A DNA stretch of 64,000 nucleotides from Thermohalobaculum sp965263335 (lineage in GTDB: Bacteria > Pseudomonadota > Alphaproteobacteria > Rhodobacterales > Rhodobacteraceae), in NCBI GenBank assembly GCA_965263335.1, contig CBDHHE010000001.1, forward strand, positions 4,526,001 through 4,590,000, written 5' to 3'. This document shows, piece after piece, positions 1 through 9,501 of this stretch. The notes beneath the pieces are model-generated. The model saw only the letters and a list, made by a program, of their open reading frames with translations. It was not told the DNA's origin and searched no databases. The first letter of the stretch is position 1, and every line of letters starts with the position of its first letter. The translations under genes were made by a program, and so were the position numbers.

Positions 1-567
1 CCCGAGGATGAACGGTGTCGTCGGCCCTGCCGCATCGACATCCGCACGCAGGGCTGCGATCATTGTGTCGAGGGCCGTTTGGTATGTCGCGTTGCCGGTG
101 TCCGATTCACCCTGGTGCCAGAGGAATCCCGCGAACGTGAAGCCGGGATTTGCGGCCATCACGGCATTGATCCGAGTGACAGAGTCCTGGAACCGCACAT
201 CGCCCGGGTTCCAATCGTTGTTCGCAAAACCTGTTCCGCCCTCGGCGAGCGGCACGACGACAAGCGCAGAGTCCGGGTATGAGGCCAGCGCTGCATCCGC
301 GAAGGTGATGTCCAGCCCCATCTGTCCTGGTGCGGCATCCACATGCTGAAGCGGCACGGAGGCGGGAATCAGCTCGCCGTCATCGGCGCCAGAGCGGCCC
401 CACTGCAGGACACCGGGAGGGTGTTCGCCCGCGCCATCATACATCGCGCGGCCGACCATGTTTGATTGGCCCATGAGCGCGAACACCATTGTGCTACCGG
501 GACCGAAAGGGGACGTGGCGCCTCCCGCACGACGCTGCGGGACTAAGGCGAGACCAAGGTCGATCAT
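1..567 (-). CDS. SASA/sialate O-acetylesterase-like carbohydrate esterase, 3' end off window
   Basis: The reverse frame is open from an ATG at 567 to the left edge (189 codons), so the C-terminus is missing. The protein carries the SGNH/SASA esterase signatures: GQSNMVGR near residue 34 (nucleophile Ser block) and GFLWHQGESD near residue 149. Members remove acetyl groups from sugars, often outside the cell. A GGGGAG Shine-Dalgarno lies about 8 nt before the ATG, and an in-frame stop lies a short way upstream. No clear signal peptide follows this start, so the export route is unknown. It reads in the same direction as the VPLPA-CTERM gene to its right and sits at the edge of an EPS locus, so deacetylation of a polysaccharide is a reasonable inference. 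Family is fairly sure; substrate unknown. Confidence 0.75.
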   Translation of the reverse strand, partial: MIDLGLALVPQRRAGGATSPFGPGSTMVFALMGQSNMVGRAMYDGAGEHPPGVLQWGRSGADDGELIPASVPLQHVDAAPGQMGLDITFADAALASYPDSALVVVPLAEGGTGFANNDWNPGDVRFQDSVTRINAVMAANPGFTFAGFLWHQGESDTGNATYQTALDTMIAALRADVDAAGPTTPFILG

Positions 568-844
568 GTTTACGCGTCTCCCCGATGCGCTTCCGTACGC
601 CACGCGAATTCATGCGTCCTGGGCGTTGCTGGGCGTGTGCAGACACAGCGATCGAGTGGAAGCGCGCGACCGGGGTCAAGGTCCGCGTGGTAGTCGTGCA
701 TGGCTGCGTCCTTCTGCTGCTTGGGCCGATCGTCTTGCCGGCAGGGCGAATCATCAGGCCGTGAGGCCTGGCGCTGCGAAGGCTAGCGGTGGATGGTGCG
801 GTGTTGCCGGTAGGACGTGCTGACCGCGCGCCGGTTGCGCCGGA

Positions 845-1420
845 TCAGAGTGGGAAAAAGACCCGTCGGCGCCGCAGGACGACAAGACCTGCGAAAGCAA
901 GGGCCGCCATCAGCAAGGGCAGGGTTGATGGGAGAGGGACAACGCGGAACGTGAAGTTCGGGTCTGCACGTTCGCTGATTGATCGGCGCTGCGATCGTGT
1001 ACGCAGAGTGTTGTCGAACCTGGTCTCCGCGAGACCAGCGAGCACCAGCTCAGTAACTAGGTTAGGGCGTTCGGAAGCATGCGCAATCCGCAGCTCGCCG
1101 CGGTTGTTGTGCTCTTTGCCTCGCGCCCTGGCATGCGCCGCCGCGGCTGCGGCGCGCTCATTGTAGGGTCTGGCCTCCGCACCTGGTGTCGCTGCTGGTT
1201 CAGGGTCGGCAGCACCTGCGATTTCGCTTGTTCGGAAGAGTTCATATCCCTGATCTGGGACGTCGCAATGGGCATGTCGCGTGGGCGCTGCAAAGAATGC
1301 GGGCGCCCAGAATTGTCGCTCGTTGCTTTCACCTAGAGTTGCAGCATCAGCGGCGGAATAGGCTCCGACCAGGGACGCGAGCAACGCCAGAAGTGAGAAG
1401 CCGAGCGGCGCAATCTGCAT
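845..1420 (-). CDS. VPLPA-CTERM sorting domain protein (XrtD substrate)
   Basis: A 191-residue secreted protein. The N-terminus (MQIAPLGFSLLALLASLVG) is a signal peptide. The C-terminus has the tripartite exosortase signal: the VPLPS motif, a hydrophobic stretch of about 17 residues and an Arg cluster (RRRR). This is the VPLPA-CTERM variant handled by exosortase XrtD, whose gene is 3.6 kb to the right. The middle is low-complexity (an Ala run followed by HARARGKEHNN) and matches no family I know. The ATG at 1420 has GGAGG 9 nt upstream; an in-frame TTG at 1429 sits too close to that site and was not used. The mature protein is expected to be cleaved at VPLP and displayed on the surface or in the EPS matrix. 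Confidence 0.75.
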   Translation of the reverse strand: MQIAPLGFSLLALLASLVGAYSAADAATLGESNERQFWAPAFFAAPTRHAHCDVPDQGYELFRTSEIAGAADPEPAATPGAEARPYNERAAAAAAHARARGKEHNNRGELRIAHASERPNLVTELVLAGLAETRFDNTLRTRSQRRSISERADPNFTFRVVPLPSTLPLLMAALAFAGLVVLRRRRVFFPL

Positions 1421-1637
1421 GAGGCACAACCTCCGGTAAGGTGTTTATTGCCTCTTAAGTATCGTGAGGTTAAAAAACTGTTGTCCAAACCGACGCGACA
1501 CCTAAGCCCATGGATCTTCGGATTATTTTCCAACAATGTGCAGAGCAGCTTTTCCGCCCTTCGGCATTGCGCTAGGGTCGGGCGTGATAAATGTGTTGCA
1601 AATGAAATCCATCCGGCGATTGGCCATGTGAGTTGCG

Positions 1638-3770
1638 GTGACGATTTTGGGACAAGTTCGGTGCCATAAGGGTGCACGACCGCTTCGCGCTTCTCACGTG
1701 GCTGGAATCGCGATGGGATTCCTCCTTCTGTTCTCGCCTCAAGCTTCGAGCAACGTCGTCGTCCCCGGCTATGGCGGTGTGGGCATCTTCGAGATGCCGG
1801 CACTGGCGTCTGCGGAGGCGGGTGTCCGAGCCCGTATCCGCGCCGGTCACACGACTGAAGCGATTGACGCGCTGACGCGGGTCATAAACCGCTTCCCTGA
1901 TGCAGCTCAGTTGCGCGTTTTTCAGGCCGAGCTCGCGCTTCAGGACGGCGACACCGATGCAGCAATTGCGGCTCTGCTCATGGCCGAGCGGTTGGGGTCA
2001 ACGAATCTTCCGCAGATCCTGTCTGAGCCCCAGTTTGCAATGATTGCCGATGATCCGCGTCTCAGCATGCTGAGCATAAATACTCAGCCCGAGACGGTGA
2101 ACAGTCGGCCCAGGCCTGTGCGTGGCAGCGATGCTGTGGTGACCGGCGAAAACTCCGGATGGAATGCGGGTTTGGGGAGGGTTGTTAGCCGCTTCACGTT
2201 CCCGCCGGCGACAGCCACGCGCAGTCTTGATGTCAATGCGCCGGATGGGGCGTTCGCGCACTTGAGGCACTTGATCGCGTCGGGGAAAGCTGCTGGAAAC
2301 TCAGGTGACCTGTACGACAACCGGGACGACGGGCATTCCAGTCTCGAGCATATGGCGTGGACGAAGCTAAGCCGTGTTTCTTATGATGAGGAAGCTCGAG
2401 CTGCCGGGATTCACTATGGTCTCAACACAGGCATTCTGTTTGATTCTCCCACGTTCGGGAACTCATCGACCGCGCTGACGGGACGGCTGTGGCGCTCACA
2501 GCCACGTTTCGCAATGACTGCCCCAGGTCAGCCACGCCGGCTGTGGGACCTCTATGCCAACAACCATCTTTATGTGTTTCCGGAGCATCGGGATCACGAC
2601 CCTGTAGGTGAGGGCGGGCATGGCGATGTAATCCCAGCCAACACGCCTTACATGCTGATCAGTCAAGGATCATCGGGTTCGGACAAGCCGCTACTGCGCG
2701 CTGTGCAGGCCATTCTCGCAGCATTCAAGCCAGAGGTGAAAGCCCGTCTTACCGAGGAACGCTTGATCGCCCCCATGATCCAGCAGGTTTTCCGACGCGG
2801 GCTGCATGGAGTTGGGGAACGGGGGTATCTGACGCCACGTGCGCATGCCACCGCGTTTCGGTCTGAGGACATTGATCTCGGGGCAATGATTGCATTTGCC
2901 CAATCTCTAGAAGCCGACGTCATTCCGCCGATGGTCAAAATCGCCATGACGCGTGAAAGCTCAAATGAGTTGAGCGTTTTCGGAGATGGGTTAAGCGAGG
3001 TCCTTTTTGACACGCCCGGTGCCATCGCACGGGTCTGGCGCGCTCCTGGTGCTGAGCGGGAGTATGAGCTGTCCGCCGGTGCGACAGATCCAAACGGTCG
3101 ACCGGTGACTTACCGATGGGTGCTGATGCGGGGCGACCCCGAGCGGATCACGATCGAGCCTCTGGACGAGTCTGGCCGGCGTGCTCGTGTGCGCATCGGC
3201 TGGGATGATCCCCGGCCTGTCGAGGGGACGCCTGAACTCTCGTCCTCGCGGATCGACATTGCGGTCTTTGCCGACAATGGGGCGCACCTTTCTGCGCCTG
3301 CATACTTCAGTGTCTTGCTTCCTGCACATCAACTCCGGCGCTATGACACGCAAGGTCGACCGGTGAAGATTGCCTATGCGCCGTCCGGCGAGCGGCCTTA
3401 TGCCGATCCACTCATTTGGCCAACGCGCCGATGGGAGGATCACTTTCGCTATGACCCGGACGGGCGTCTGCTTGGCTGGATCCGCTCAGGTCGGGGATAT
3501 GCTCGGAAGTTTACCGCTTATGGGCATGAAGTTGTGGAACAGGATCCCCTCGGTCGGGCCCTGCTTGCACGCCAGGTGAGGTATCCGATCGAGGTGGTGC
3601 GTGCGGGAGACTTGCGAGTCCGTGAAATGCCAACGGATCGGCGGTTTCGCTACATCTACGAAGATTCAGACGATCTGGTCGGACGTCCGGTTCCGGCTGC
3701 CGCTTTGGAGGGCGCCGAGATCATCGGCAAGAACGAATCTGCGCCTCGGGCGACGCGCGAGAAACCTTAG
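1638..3770 (+). CDS. Secreted TPR-containing protein of unknown function
   Basis: Up to 710 residues. The segment near residues 18-40 (Arg/Lys, then VAGIAMGFLLLF, then SPQASS) looks like a signal peptide. Residues about 60-125 form one or two TPR-like helical hairpins ending in the QFAMIADDPRLS pattern often seen after TPRs. The large centre is His/Trp-rich and matches no family I can name. A C-terminal Ig/PKD-like region (about 475-590) includes YELSAGATDPNGRPVTYRW. The start is uncertain: GTG at 1638, GTG at 1698 and ATG at 1713 are in frame; the first keeps the basic n-region of the signal. The gene overlaps the convergent glycosyltransferase by 4 nt. Extracellular location is inferred; function unknown. 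Confidence 0.7.
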   Translation: MTILGQVRCHKGARPLRASHVAGIAMGFLLLFSPQASSNVVVPGYGGVGIFEMPALASAEAGVRARIRAGHTTEAIDALTRVINRFPDAAQLRVFQAELALQDGDTDAAIAALLMAERLGSTNLPQILSEPQFAMIADDPRLSMLSINTQPETVNSRPRPVRGSDAVVTGENSGWNAGLGRVVSRFTFPPATATRSLDVNAPDGAFAHLRHLIASGKAAGNSGDLYDNRDDGHSSLEHMAWTKLSRVSYDEEARAAGIHYGLNTGILFDSPTFGNSSTALTGRLWRSQPRFAMTAPGQPRRLWDLYANNHLYVFPEHRDHDPVGEGGHGDVIPANTPYMLISQGSSGSDKPLLRAVQAILAAFKPEVKARLTEERLIAPMIQQVFRRGLHGVGERGYLTPRAHATAFRSEDIDLGAMIAFAQSLEADVIPPMVKIAMTRESSNELSVFGDGLSEVLFDTPGAIARVWRAPGAEREYELSAGATDPNGRPVTYRWVLMRGDPERITIEPLDESGRRARVRIGWDDPRPVEGTPELSSSRIDIAVFADNGAHLSAPAYFSVLLPAHQLRRYDTQGRPVKIAYAPSGERPYADPLIWPTRRWEDHFRYDPDGRLLGWIRSGRGYARKFTAYGHEVVEQDPLGRALLARQVRYPIEVVRAGDLRVREMPTDRRFRYIYEDSDDLVGRPVPAAALEGAEIIGKNESAPRATREKP

Positions 3771-4651
3771 CCGATCGAGCGCGGATACTCGGTGGGAAGT
3801 GCTGTCGTCTGTTCTCGTTGAGCGACATCGCGGAGCGTTTCCCTGATCCAGAGACGAGCCAGCGGCAGCACAGCGAAAAGGTAGCGACCGAACAGGCGTC
3901 GCGGTTCGCTCAACATTCGATGCAGCCATTCGAGTGCCAGCACCTGCAGCACCTTCGGTGCACGACGCTTCAGGCCCAGCATGAATTCGAGGGCAGCACC
4001 GGTGCACAGCGCTGTGCCCATGATGCCAGGACGCTTGCATGCTGCGGCACACATGGCCTCGGATTTCGGCGCACCAAGGCACACGAAGATGAACCTCGCA
4101 TGGCTGTTGGCGATAAAGTCGACGCAGCCTGCGAAGGCTGCGGTGCCGGGTTTGCATCCCATGGGCGGGATCATGACGTCCCACTCGATGTCGGGCCGAT
4201 GCCGGCGTAGGGCGTCGCCCAATCGCTCCGATGCGCAGATCACGCTGATGCGGTCACCGCTCTCGATCACATCGCGAAACAACACGGCGGTCAGGTCTGA
4301 GCCTGTTACCAGTGGCAGTTCGCGTCCCGAGAGCCATCCGAGCGCGCGGAGCGGGCGGCTGTCGCAAACGCTGAGCCAAGCGGCATCGAAATTGGCCACG
4401 ACCTCAGCGTCGCGCTCGCACTGCACAACGTGTTGGACATTTGGAGTTGCCACAAAACCGAACGATGAGGACGGCGTGCGAGCTTTGAGCAGGCTGATCA
4501 CTTCGTCCTGCGAGACGGCGTCGAACGGAATGCCAAGATAGCGCTGGCGAGTTCCGTGAGCATCTTTCGTCGAGGTGATTCGCTGGAAAGAAAGATCCAC
4601 AGGCTCGCCAACTGCGCGCACGAGATCGCCATCGAAAACCACGTCCTTCAT
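3767..4651 (-). CDS. WecG/TagA/CpsF family glycosyltransferase
   Basis: Family signatures are present in order: YLGIPFDAVS, ATPNVQHVV, the SVCDSRPLRALGW block, the FIFVCLGAPKSE motif and the C-terminal EWLHRMLSEPRRLFGRYL. These enzymes transfer a sugar such as N-acetylmannosaminuronate or N-acetylmannosamine from a UDP donor to a lipid-linked acceptor at the inner membrane. The frame is open to an ATG at 4798, but only the ATG at 4651 has a strong ribosome site (GTGAGGGAA, 3 nt spacing). It gives 294 residues, near the family size, so I chose it. It is divergent from xrtD and convergent with the TPR gene. The family is clear; donor and acceptor are not. Confidence 0.85.
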   Translation of the reverse strand: MKDVVFDGDLVRAVGEPVDLSFQRITSTKDAHGTRQRYLGIPFDAVSQDEVISLLKARTPSSSFGFVATPNVQHVVQCERDAEVVANFDAAWLSVCDSRPLRALGWLSGRELPLVTGSDLTAVLFRDVIESGDRISVICASERLGDALRRHRPDIEWDVMIPPMGCKPGTAAFAGCVDFIANSHARFIFVCLGAPKSEAMCAAACKRPGIMGTALCTGAALEFMLGLKRRAPKVLQVLALEWLHRMLSEPRRLFGRYLFAVLPLARLWIRETLRDVAQREQTTALPTEYPRSIG

Positions 4652-5012
4652 CAGTTCCCTCACCCTCTGGTGGGAGCCGGTGCCCCGCCGGTCGGCCCCT
4701 GCAAGCTCAAGCGGGATGCCAACCAGGGGTTGCATCTCGCCGATCTGCCCAAATCCTGCCGTGATCGGACGCCAAAGTAGGTCATCTTGCAGCTGCATGG
4801 TGCGTTTCGCTGCAAAATGTGTTTTGGTGTCAGTTGGTTGCAGGATTTTGGCTGCGGCACATACGCGAAACTGAACTGGGAACGCTGGTATCTACTCACC
4901 CAAAAGAGCGAAGCTGAATGCCCTTCACGAACAGGCTTCGGTCAGCTCCAAACTCGCCTTAAAAGTGGGTGCGAAGATGGCTCCCCATGGGTATAAAAAA
5001 GGTAAATCCTCG
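4652..5012. other. Divergent intergenic region between glycosyltransferase and xrtD
   Basis: About 360 bases between two divergent start codons must hold promoters for both directions, unless the glycosyltransferase starts at 4798. The reverse frame stays open to 4798 and could add 49 residues to that protein, but they resemble no conserved domain. I see no convincing -35/-10 pair, hairpin or operator. Confidence 0.4.
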
Positions 5013-6680
5013 ATGGATACCCATAACCGCGGACATGATCCGGCCACCTTTGTGGCAGGCCTCGGAACACTGGTGCTGTCGCCCGGTGCTCTGTGGCTGG
5101 TGTTGTCCTGCCTTGCAGCCATCCTGTTCTTTCAGGCGGGCATCGTGGATCTCTGGCAGGCCTGGCAGGCGCCGGAGTACAGTCACGGGCCACTGATCCC
5201 GCTGATCTCCGGCTACTTATTTCTTCGTCAGCTCAAAGGTTTACCGGCACATTCGGGTCCGGTGGCCGACCGATGGCCCGGTGTCGTCATAGTGACCCTG
5301 GCGCTGCTGCTCGGACTGGCGGGAAATGTGGCGCAGATCGAGAAGATCACCGCACTCGCCCTGATCATCTGGGTCGGCGGAATCGTGCTGATCAGTTTTG
5401 GCTGGGCGCGCGGCCGTCATTTCTGGCCACCCGTTCTTCATCTCGCGTTCATGCTGCCCTTGCCCTTTTTCCTCTACTGGAAAACCTCAATCGCACTGCA
5501 ATTCATCTCGTCCGAACTGGGTGTGAGCGTGATCCGGATGATGGCGATTCCCGTCTATCTCGACGGCAACGTCATCGACCTCGGGATCTACAAGCTGCAT
5601 GTCGCTGAAGCCTGCTCTGGGCTGAGGTATCTCTTTCCGATCCTCAGTTTCACCTACATCTTCGCGGTGCTCTATCGTGGTGCGCTCTGGCACAAGGCGG
5701 CGCTGTTGCTGGCTGCGGTGCCCATTGCGATCGTCATGAACGCGCTGCGGATCGGGCTGATCGGTGTCATCGTGGACAGCTACGGCATCGAGCACGCGCA
5801 GGGCTTCATGCACTTCTTCGAAGGGTGGGTTGTCTTCCTGCTGTGCATCGCTGCGCTGGTCGGGCTGGCGCGATTTCTGCAATGGACGGCTGATGACAGG
5901 CGGAGCCTCGCAGAGGTTCTCGACGTCGATTTCTCAGGCCTGGGCGCCCAGCTTGCGCGGGTGCGCGATGTGCAGCCGTCGATTGCGCTCATGAGCACCG
6001 GCCTGGTGTTTCTCGGCGCTGCCGTTCTCTGGAACCCACTCACCCGTCCCGACGCGCCGGAGATCGAGCGAGACCCGTTTCTGCTGTTCCCTCGCCAGAT
6101 TGACCAGTGGAGCGGTGCGGTTCATCCCGAGTTGCCTGCCGCAGTTGCTGATGTGCTTGCCGCTGATGACTACCTTTCGATTGCCTACACATCAAACGAG
6201 CACGATGCGCCGGTTGATCTGTTCATCGCTTGGTACCGAGATCAAACGCGTGCGGAGATTCACACGCCCGAGGTCTGCATCCCGGCAGGCGGTTGGGAGA
6301 TGTCACAGATCACGGAAACCGAGGTGGCAATCGGTGCGGGGCAACAAAGCATCAAGATCCCGGTCAACCGTGCCGTCATCCAGAAGGGGCTTGCACGTCA
6401 GCTGGTCTACTATTGGTTCGACCAGAGCGGACGACGGCTCACATCCGACTACGCCGTTAAGGTTTGGTTAATATGGGATGCGCTTGAAACCGGGCGGACG
6501 GATGGCGCGTTGGTCCGTTTGGTTACACCGATTCGGCCCGGTGAGCCCGAGGCAGCCGCCGAGGCTCGGATGGCCGACATGATGGCAGCAAGCTTGCCCG
6601 TGTTGCCGCGTTTTATTTCGACCGACCCGGTTCAGGTGCGCGTGAGAGACGATCACCGAGTTTACGACCCGCTCAATTGA
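5013..6680 (+). CDS. xrtD: Exosortase XrtD fused to EpsI domain (VPLPA-CTERM-specific)
   Basis: An inner-membrane cysteine transpeptidase/protease that cleaves and anchors VPLPA-CTERM proteins. About eight transmembrane segments fill residues 20-310. The three exosortase active-site residues are visible: Cys201 in EACSGLRYLF, Arg246 in MNALRIGLIG and His267 in GFMHFFEGW. Residues about 340-550 form an EpsI (DUF3485) domain with the HTPEVCIPAGGWEM motif. Exosortase plus EpsI in one chain is the XrtD layout. ATG 5013 (MDTHNRGHD) was chosen; GTG 4965 is in frame but has no better ribosome site. It heads a gene set running to about 22.9 kb, and two probable substrates (845-1420 and 12645-13295) lie nearby. 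Confidence 0.92.
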   Translation: MDTHNRGHDPATFVAGLGTLVLSPGALWLVLSCLAAILFFQAGIVDLWQAWQAPEYSHGPLIPLISGYLFLRQLKGLPAHSGPVADRWPGVVIVTLALLLGLAGNVAQIEKITALALIIWVGGIVLISFGWARGRHFWPPVLHLAFMLPLPFFLYWKTSIALQFISSELGVSVIRMMAIPVYLDGNVIDLGIYKLHVAEACSGLRYLFPILSFTYIFAVLYRGALWHKAALLLAAVPIAIVMNALRIGLIGVIVDSYGIEHAQGFMHFFEGWVVFLLCIAALVGLARFLQWTADDRRSLAEVLDVDFSGLGAQLARVRDVQPSIALMSTGLVFLGAAVLWNPLTRPDAPEIERDPFLLFPRQIDQWSGAVHPELPAAVADVLAADDYLSIAYTSNEHDAPVDLFIAWYRDQTRAEIHTPEVCIPAGGWEMSQITETEVAIGAGQQSIKIPVNRAVIQKGLARQLVYYWFDQSGRRLTSDYAVKVWLIWDALETGRTDGALVRLVTPIRPGEPEAAAEARMADMMAASLPVLPRFISTDPVQVRVRDDHRVYDPLN

Positions 6681-6748
6681 CGTTCGAGGCTGGGTTTCGC
6701 CGCTAGCGGCTTCCCGGCGAGGCGATCGAGACAAAGACAGAGACACAG

Positions 6749-8347
6749 ATGGAACAGGCGCAAATGATCCTCGAGCTCTGGCGGATGGTTCGCCGGCGCT
6801 TTGCCATCATTGCAGCGGTTGGCCTTTTGGGCGTCGCGGCCACGGTTTTCGTCGCGTACATCCTGCCGCCGGTGTTCGAGGCCGAGGCAAAGATTCTCGT
6901 TGAGAGCCAGCAGATACCTGATGAGCTTGCCCGTTCGACCGTCACAGCGAGTGCGGCGGAGCGGCTCCAGCTTATCGAACAACGGCTGATGACGCGCGAC
7001 AATCTCTTCGCACTGATCGAGGAGAACGGACTGTACGCCAATCGGCCTGACCTCACGGTGGCTGAAAAGATTGATCGTCTGCGAGATGCCACCGAGATCG
7101 AGCCGATCGCGCTCACCGGCCAGCGGGGGCGGCGCAGCGATACAGCGATCTCGGCATTCACAATCAAGGTGGCCTACGATCTGCCCGAAAAAACAGCGCA
7201 AATCGTGAACGAGTTCGTCACCACCGTGCTGGAGCAGAACCTGCGTGCGCGTTCCGAACGCGCGGCTGAGACCCTTTCCTTCTTCACGAAAGAAGAAGAA
7301 CGGCTGACCAAAGCGCTTGCGGCCATCGAGAGCCGCATTACCGAGTACAAGGGAGAGCATGAAGCCGCGCTGCCCGAAAGCCTCGAGTTTCGACGCGCAG
7401 AGATTTCGCGACTGGCCGAGAACGATCTAGAGATCGACCGCCGCATCCTCGAGCTCGAAGAGGAACGCGGTGCGCTCGAGACTGCGCTGAGCCAGACGGC
7501 GCTCGCTCCTGCCAGCGAGCCGAGCCCTGAAGAACGCGAACTGCGCCGGCTTCAATCTCAGATTGCTCAGAAGCGCACAGTGTACGCAGAGGGTCACCGG
7601 GAGGTCCGCGCGCTCAAGGCGCAGATCGCCGCTGTAGAGGCAACTCTGCCGCGGACCGCATCCATCAGTGGGGATGCCCCCAATGGGGCGCAAGCCATGC
7701 GCGAAGCGGCGCTCCAGCGCCAAATCTCGCTTGTCGAAACGCAGATCACGCTTCTGAAGGACAACAAGGTGGCCACTGCCGAACGGCGGGCGGCGCTCGA
7801 AGCGTCGATCGAGCGCACCCCGGAAGTCGAGATGGCTCTCAACGGTCTTGACCGCCGGCACTCGGAACTGCAGGACCAGTACGAGCTGATTGTGCGCAAG
7901 CGCGCCGAGGCGGCGACCGGAGAAAAGCTTGAAATAAATCAGCAAGCTGAGCGGTTCGAGGTGATAGAAAACGCGCTCGTGCCCGAGAAACCGGTGTCGC
8001 CCAACCGCACCAAGATCGCGGCTCTCGGAAGCGCGGCTTCGCTCGCACTGGCGTTTGGTCTTGCGATGCTTGTCGAGCTTATGCGCCCCGCAATCCGGTC
8101 GGCGGCGCAGATGGAACGGCAGCTCCAGCTCCGCCCGGTCGTGATGATCCCGGCAATTCAGACGAAGGCTGAAAGGCGGCGGCGCATCGCGCGACTGTTC
8201 CTTGTGACACTCATCGTCGTCGTTGGCGTGCCAGCGCTGCTCTACGGGGTGGATCAGTACGTGATGCCGATGGAGCTCATCGGGGCGAAACTTGCAGAGA
8301 AATCCGGGCTTGATGAGCTGATCCGCGTGATCGAGGCGCGCCTGTGA
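6749..8347 (+). CDS. Wzz/GumC-type chain-length determinant (PEP-CTERM locus type)
   Basis: A 532-residue inner-membrane polysaccharide co-polymerase that sets chain length and helps link polymerase to export. It has a Wzz N-terminal domain with a transmembrane segment near residues 18-38 (FAIIAAVGLLGVAATVFVAY), then a long coiled-coil region (about 150-400) rich in Glu, Arg and Leu. The conserved Pro-rich VPEKPVSPNR motif comes just before a second transmembrane segment (about 425-445). A third hydrophobic segment (LFLVTLIVVVGVPALLYG) follows near 485-505. There is no kinase domain; the separate CpsD-like gene downstream (9502) would supply it. The three-membrane-segment layout fits exosortase-associated chain-length proteins. 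Confidence 0.88.
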   Translation: MEQAQMILELWRMVRRRFAIIAAVGLLGVAATVFVAYILPPVFEAEAKILVESQQIPDELARSTVTASAAERLQLIEQRLMTRDNLFALIEENGLYANRPDLTVAEKIDRLRDATEIEPIALTGQRGRRSDTAISAFTIKVAYDLPEKTAQIVNEFVTTVLEQNLRARSERAAETLSFFTKEEERLTKALAAIESRITEYKGEHEAALPESLEFRRAEISRLAENDLEIDRRILELEEERGALETALSQTALAPASEPSPEERELRRLQSQIAQKRTVYAEGHREVRALKAQIAAVEATLPRTASISGDAPNGAQAMREAALQRQISLVETQITLLKDNKVATAERRAALEASIERTPEVEMALNGLDRRHSELQDQYELIVRKRAEAATGEKLEINQQAERFEVIENALVPEKPVSPNRTKIAALGSAASLALAFGLAMLVELMRPAIRSAAQMERQLQLRPVVMIPAIQTKAERRRRIARLFLVTLIVVVGVPALLYGVDQYVMPMELIGAKLAEKSGLDELIRVIEARL

Positions 8348-8530
8348 TCCACCGTGGGAATCGGCCCTGTTTGCGGATCATCGTGCTCGCTGGTCGTCAC
8401 ACACTTGCTTACCTGTCGCAACAAGATAAACTCCGGTCCCAGGGTGATCTGGGTGAACCCCTGCTGGCATCTCGACAAAGGTAGTCCCTGCGACCCGAGG
8501 GTGCTCAGGGTGTGTAACTGGTGCTGAGCG

Positions 8531-9423
8531 ATGTATGAAGATTTCTACGGTCTGAAAGCCAAGCCTTTTCAGATGGTTCCGGACCCGAGCTTCTTGTTCT
8601 GGTCCGAGGCCCATCTGATGGCGTCGACCATGCTGCAATACGGGATTCTCAGTGGATCACCCTTGACGGTGATCACTGGAGATGTGGGCGCAGGCAAGAC
8701 CACACTGTTGCGGCATTTGCTCGACAACTTCCCGGCCGAGCTCGACGCCGGGCTGGTTTCGAACATCCAGGCTGGCAAGGGGAGTTGCTCGAGTGGGCGC
8801 TGATGGCGTTCGATCAGCCCTACGACGGCAGCCATGTCGCGCGCTTCAAGCGTTTTCAGGATTTCGTCGTCCGCACCTATGCCGAGGGCAAGCAGGTCGC
8901 CTTGATCGTCGACGAGGCGCAGAATCTTGGGGTCGAGCAACTCGAAGAACTTCGGATGCTCTCGAACATCAATGCCGATCGTGATCAGCTTCTGCAGATC
9001 ATTCTGGTCGGGCAGCCGGAGTTGCGGGAACTCCTCGCACGACCCGAGCTGCGACAGTTCGCGCAACGCATCACATCTGACTTCCACATTGCCTCGCTCG
9101 CGGCGCATGAGGTTCAGGGCTACGTGCAGCGCCGGCTCGAGGTTGCCGGCGGCAGCAGCGAGATTTTTCCAGAGGCGACATGCGAGTTGATCCATCACGC
9201 AACCGGTGGCGTGCCACGATTGATCAACGTGCTCTGTGATCTGTGTCTGGTCTACGGCTTTTCCGGCGAACGTGCGGTGATCGACGAGGATATTCTCCGC
9301 GAACTGATGTCCGGGATCGAACGCAATGGCATCTTCGCGCAGTTCAAGCCGCTCAGCGGTTCACCCACGCTTGTGCCAACGGAAGACGAGAAAGCGGGTG
9401 AAGCCCCCAACGCCCGCAAATAG
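8531..9423 (+). CDS. ExeA/GspA-like AAA ATPase of exosortase loci, frameshifted
   Basis: The reading is split. Codons from ATG 8531 encode MYEDFYGLKAKPFQMVPDPS and a Walker A (GDVGAGKTT) and then hit a stop at 8801. The other frame from about 8782 continues with LLEWALMAFDQPYDG, a Walker B (VALIVDEAQNL), sensor motifs (LVGQPELRELL) and a C-terminal helical domain to 9423. The break is in the G-run at 8779-8782: one more G restores GKGELLEWAL, the family consensus. It is therefore either a real loss-of-function mutation or a single-base homopolymer sequencing error. The intact protein (about 297 residues) is the secretion-type ATPase always found near chain-length and export genes in PEP-CTERM loci. 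The gene order matches. Confidence 0.8.
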
Positions 9424-9501
9424 CGCTCTGCGTGCTTACTCGGGTTGTCCGTTCATCAAATTCTGCGATATGAGATCGACGCCGATCTGAAAGGAGCGCG
9501 T

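Noticed and set aside
1421..1429. In-frame TTG start three codons upstream for the VPLPA-CTERM gene
   Set aside because: It lies only a few bases from the GGAGG site; ATG 1420 has better spacing.
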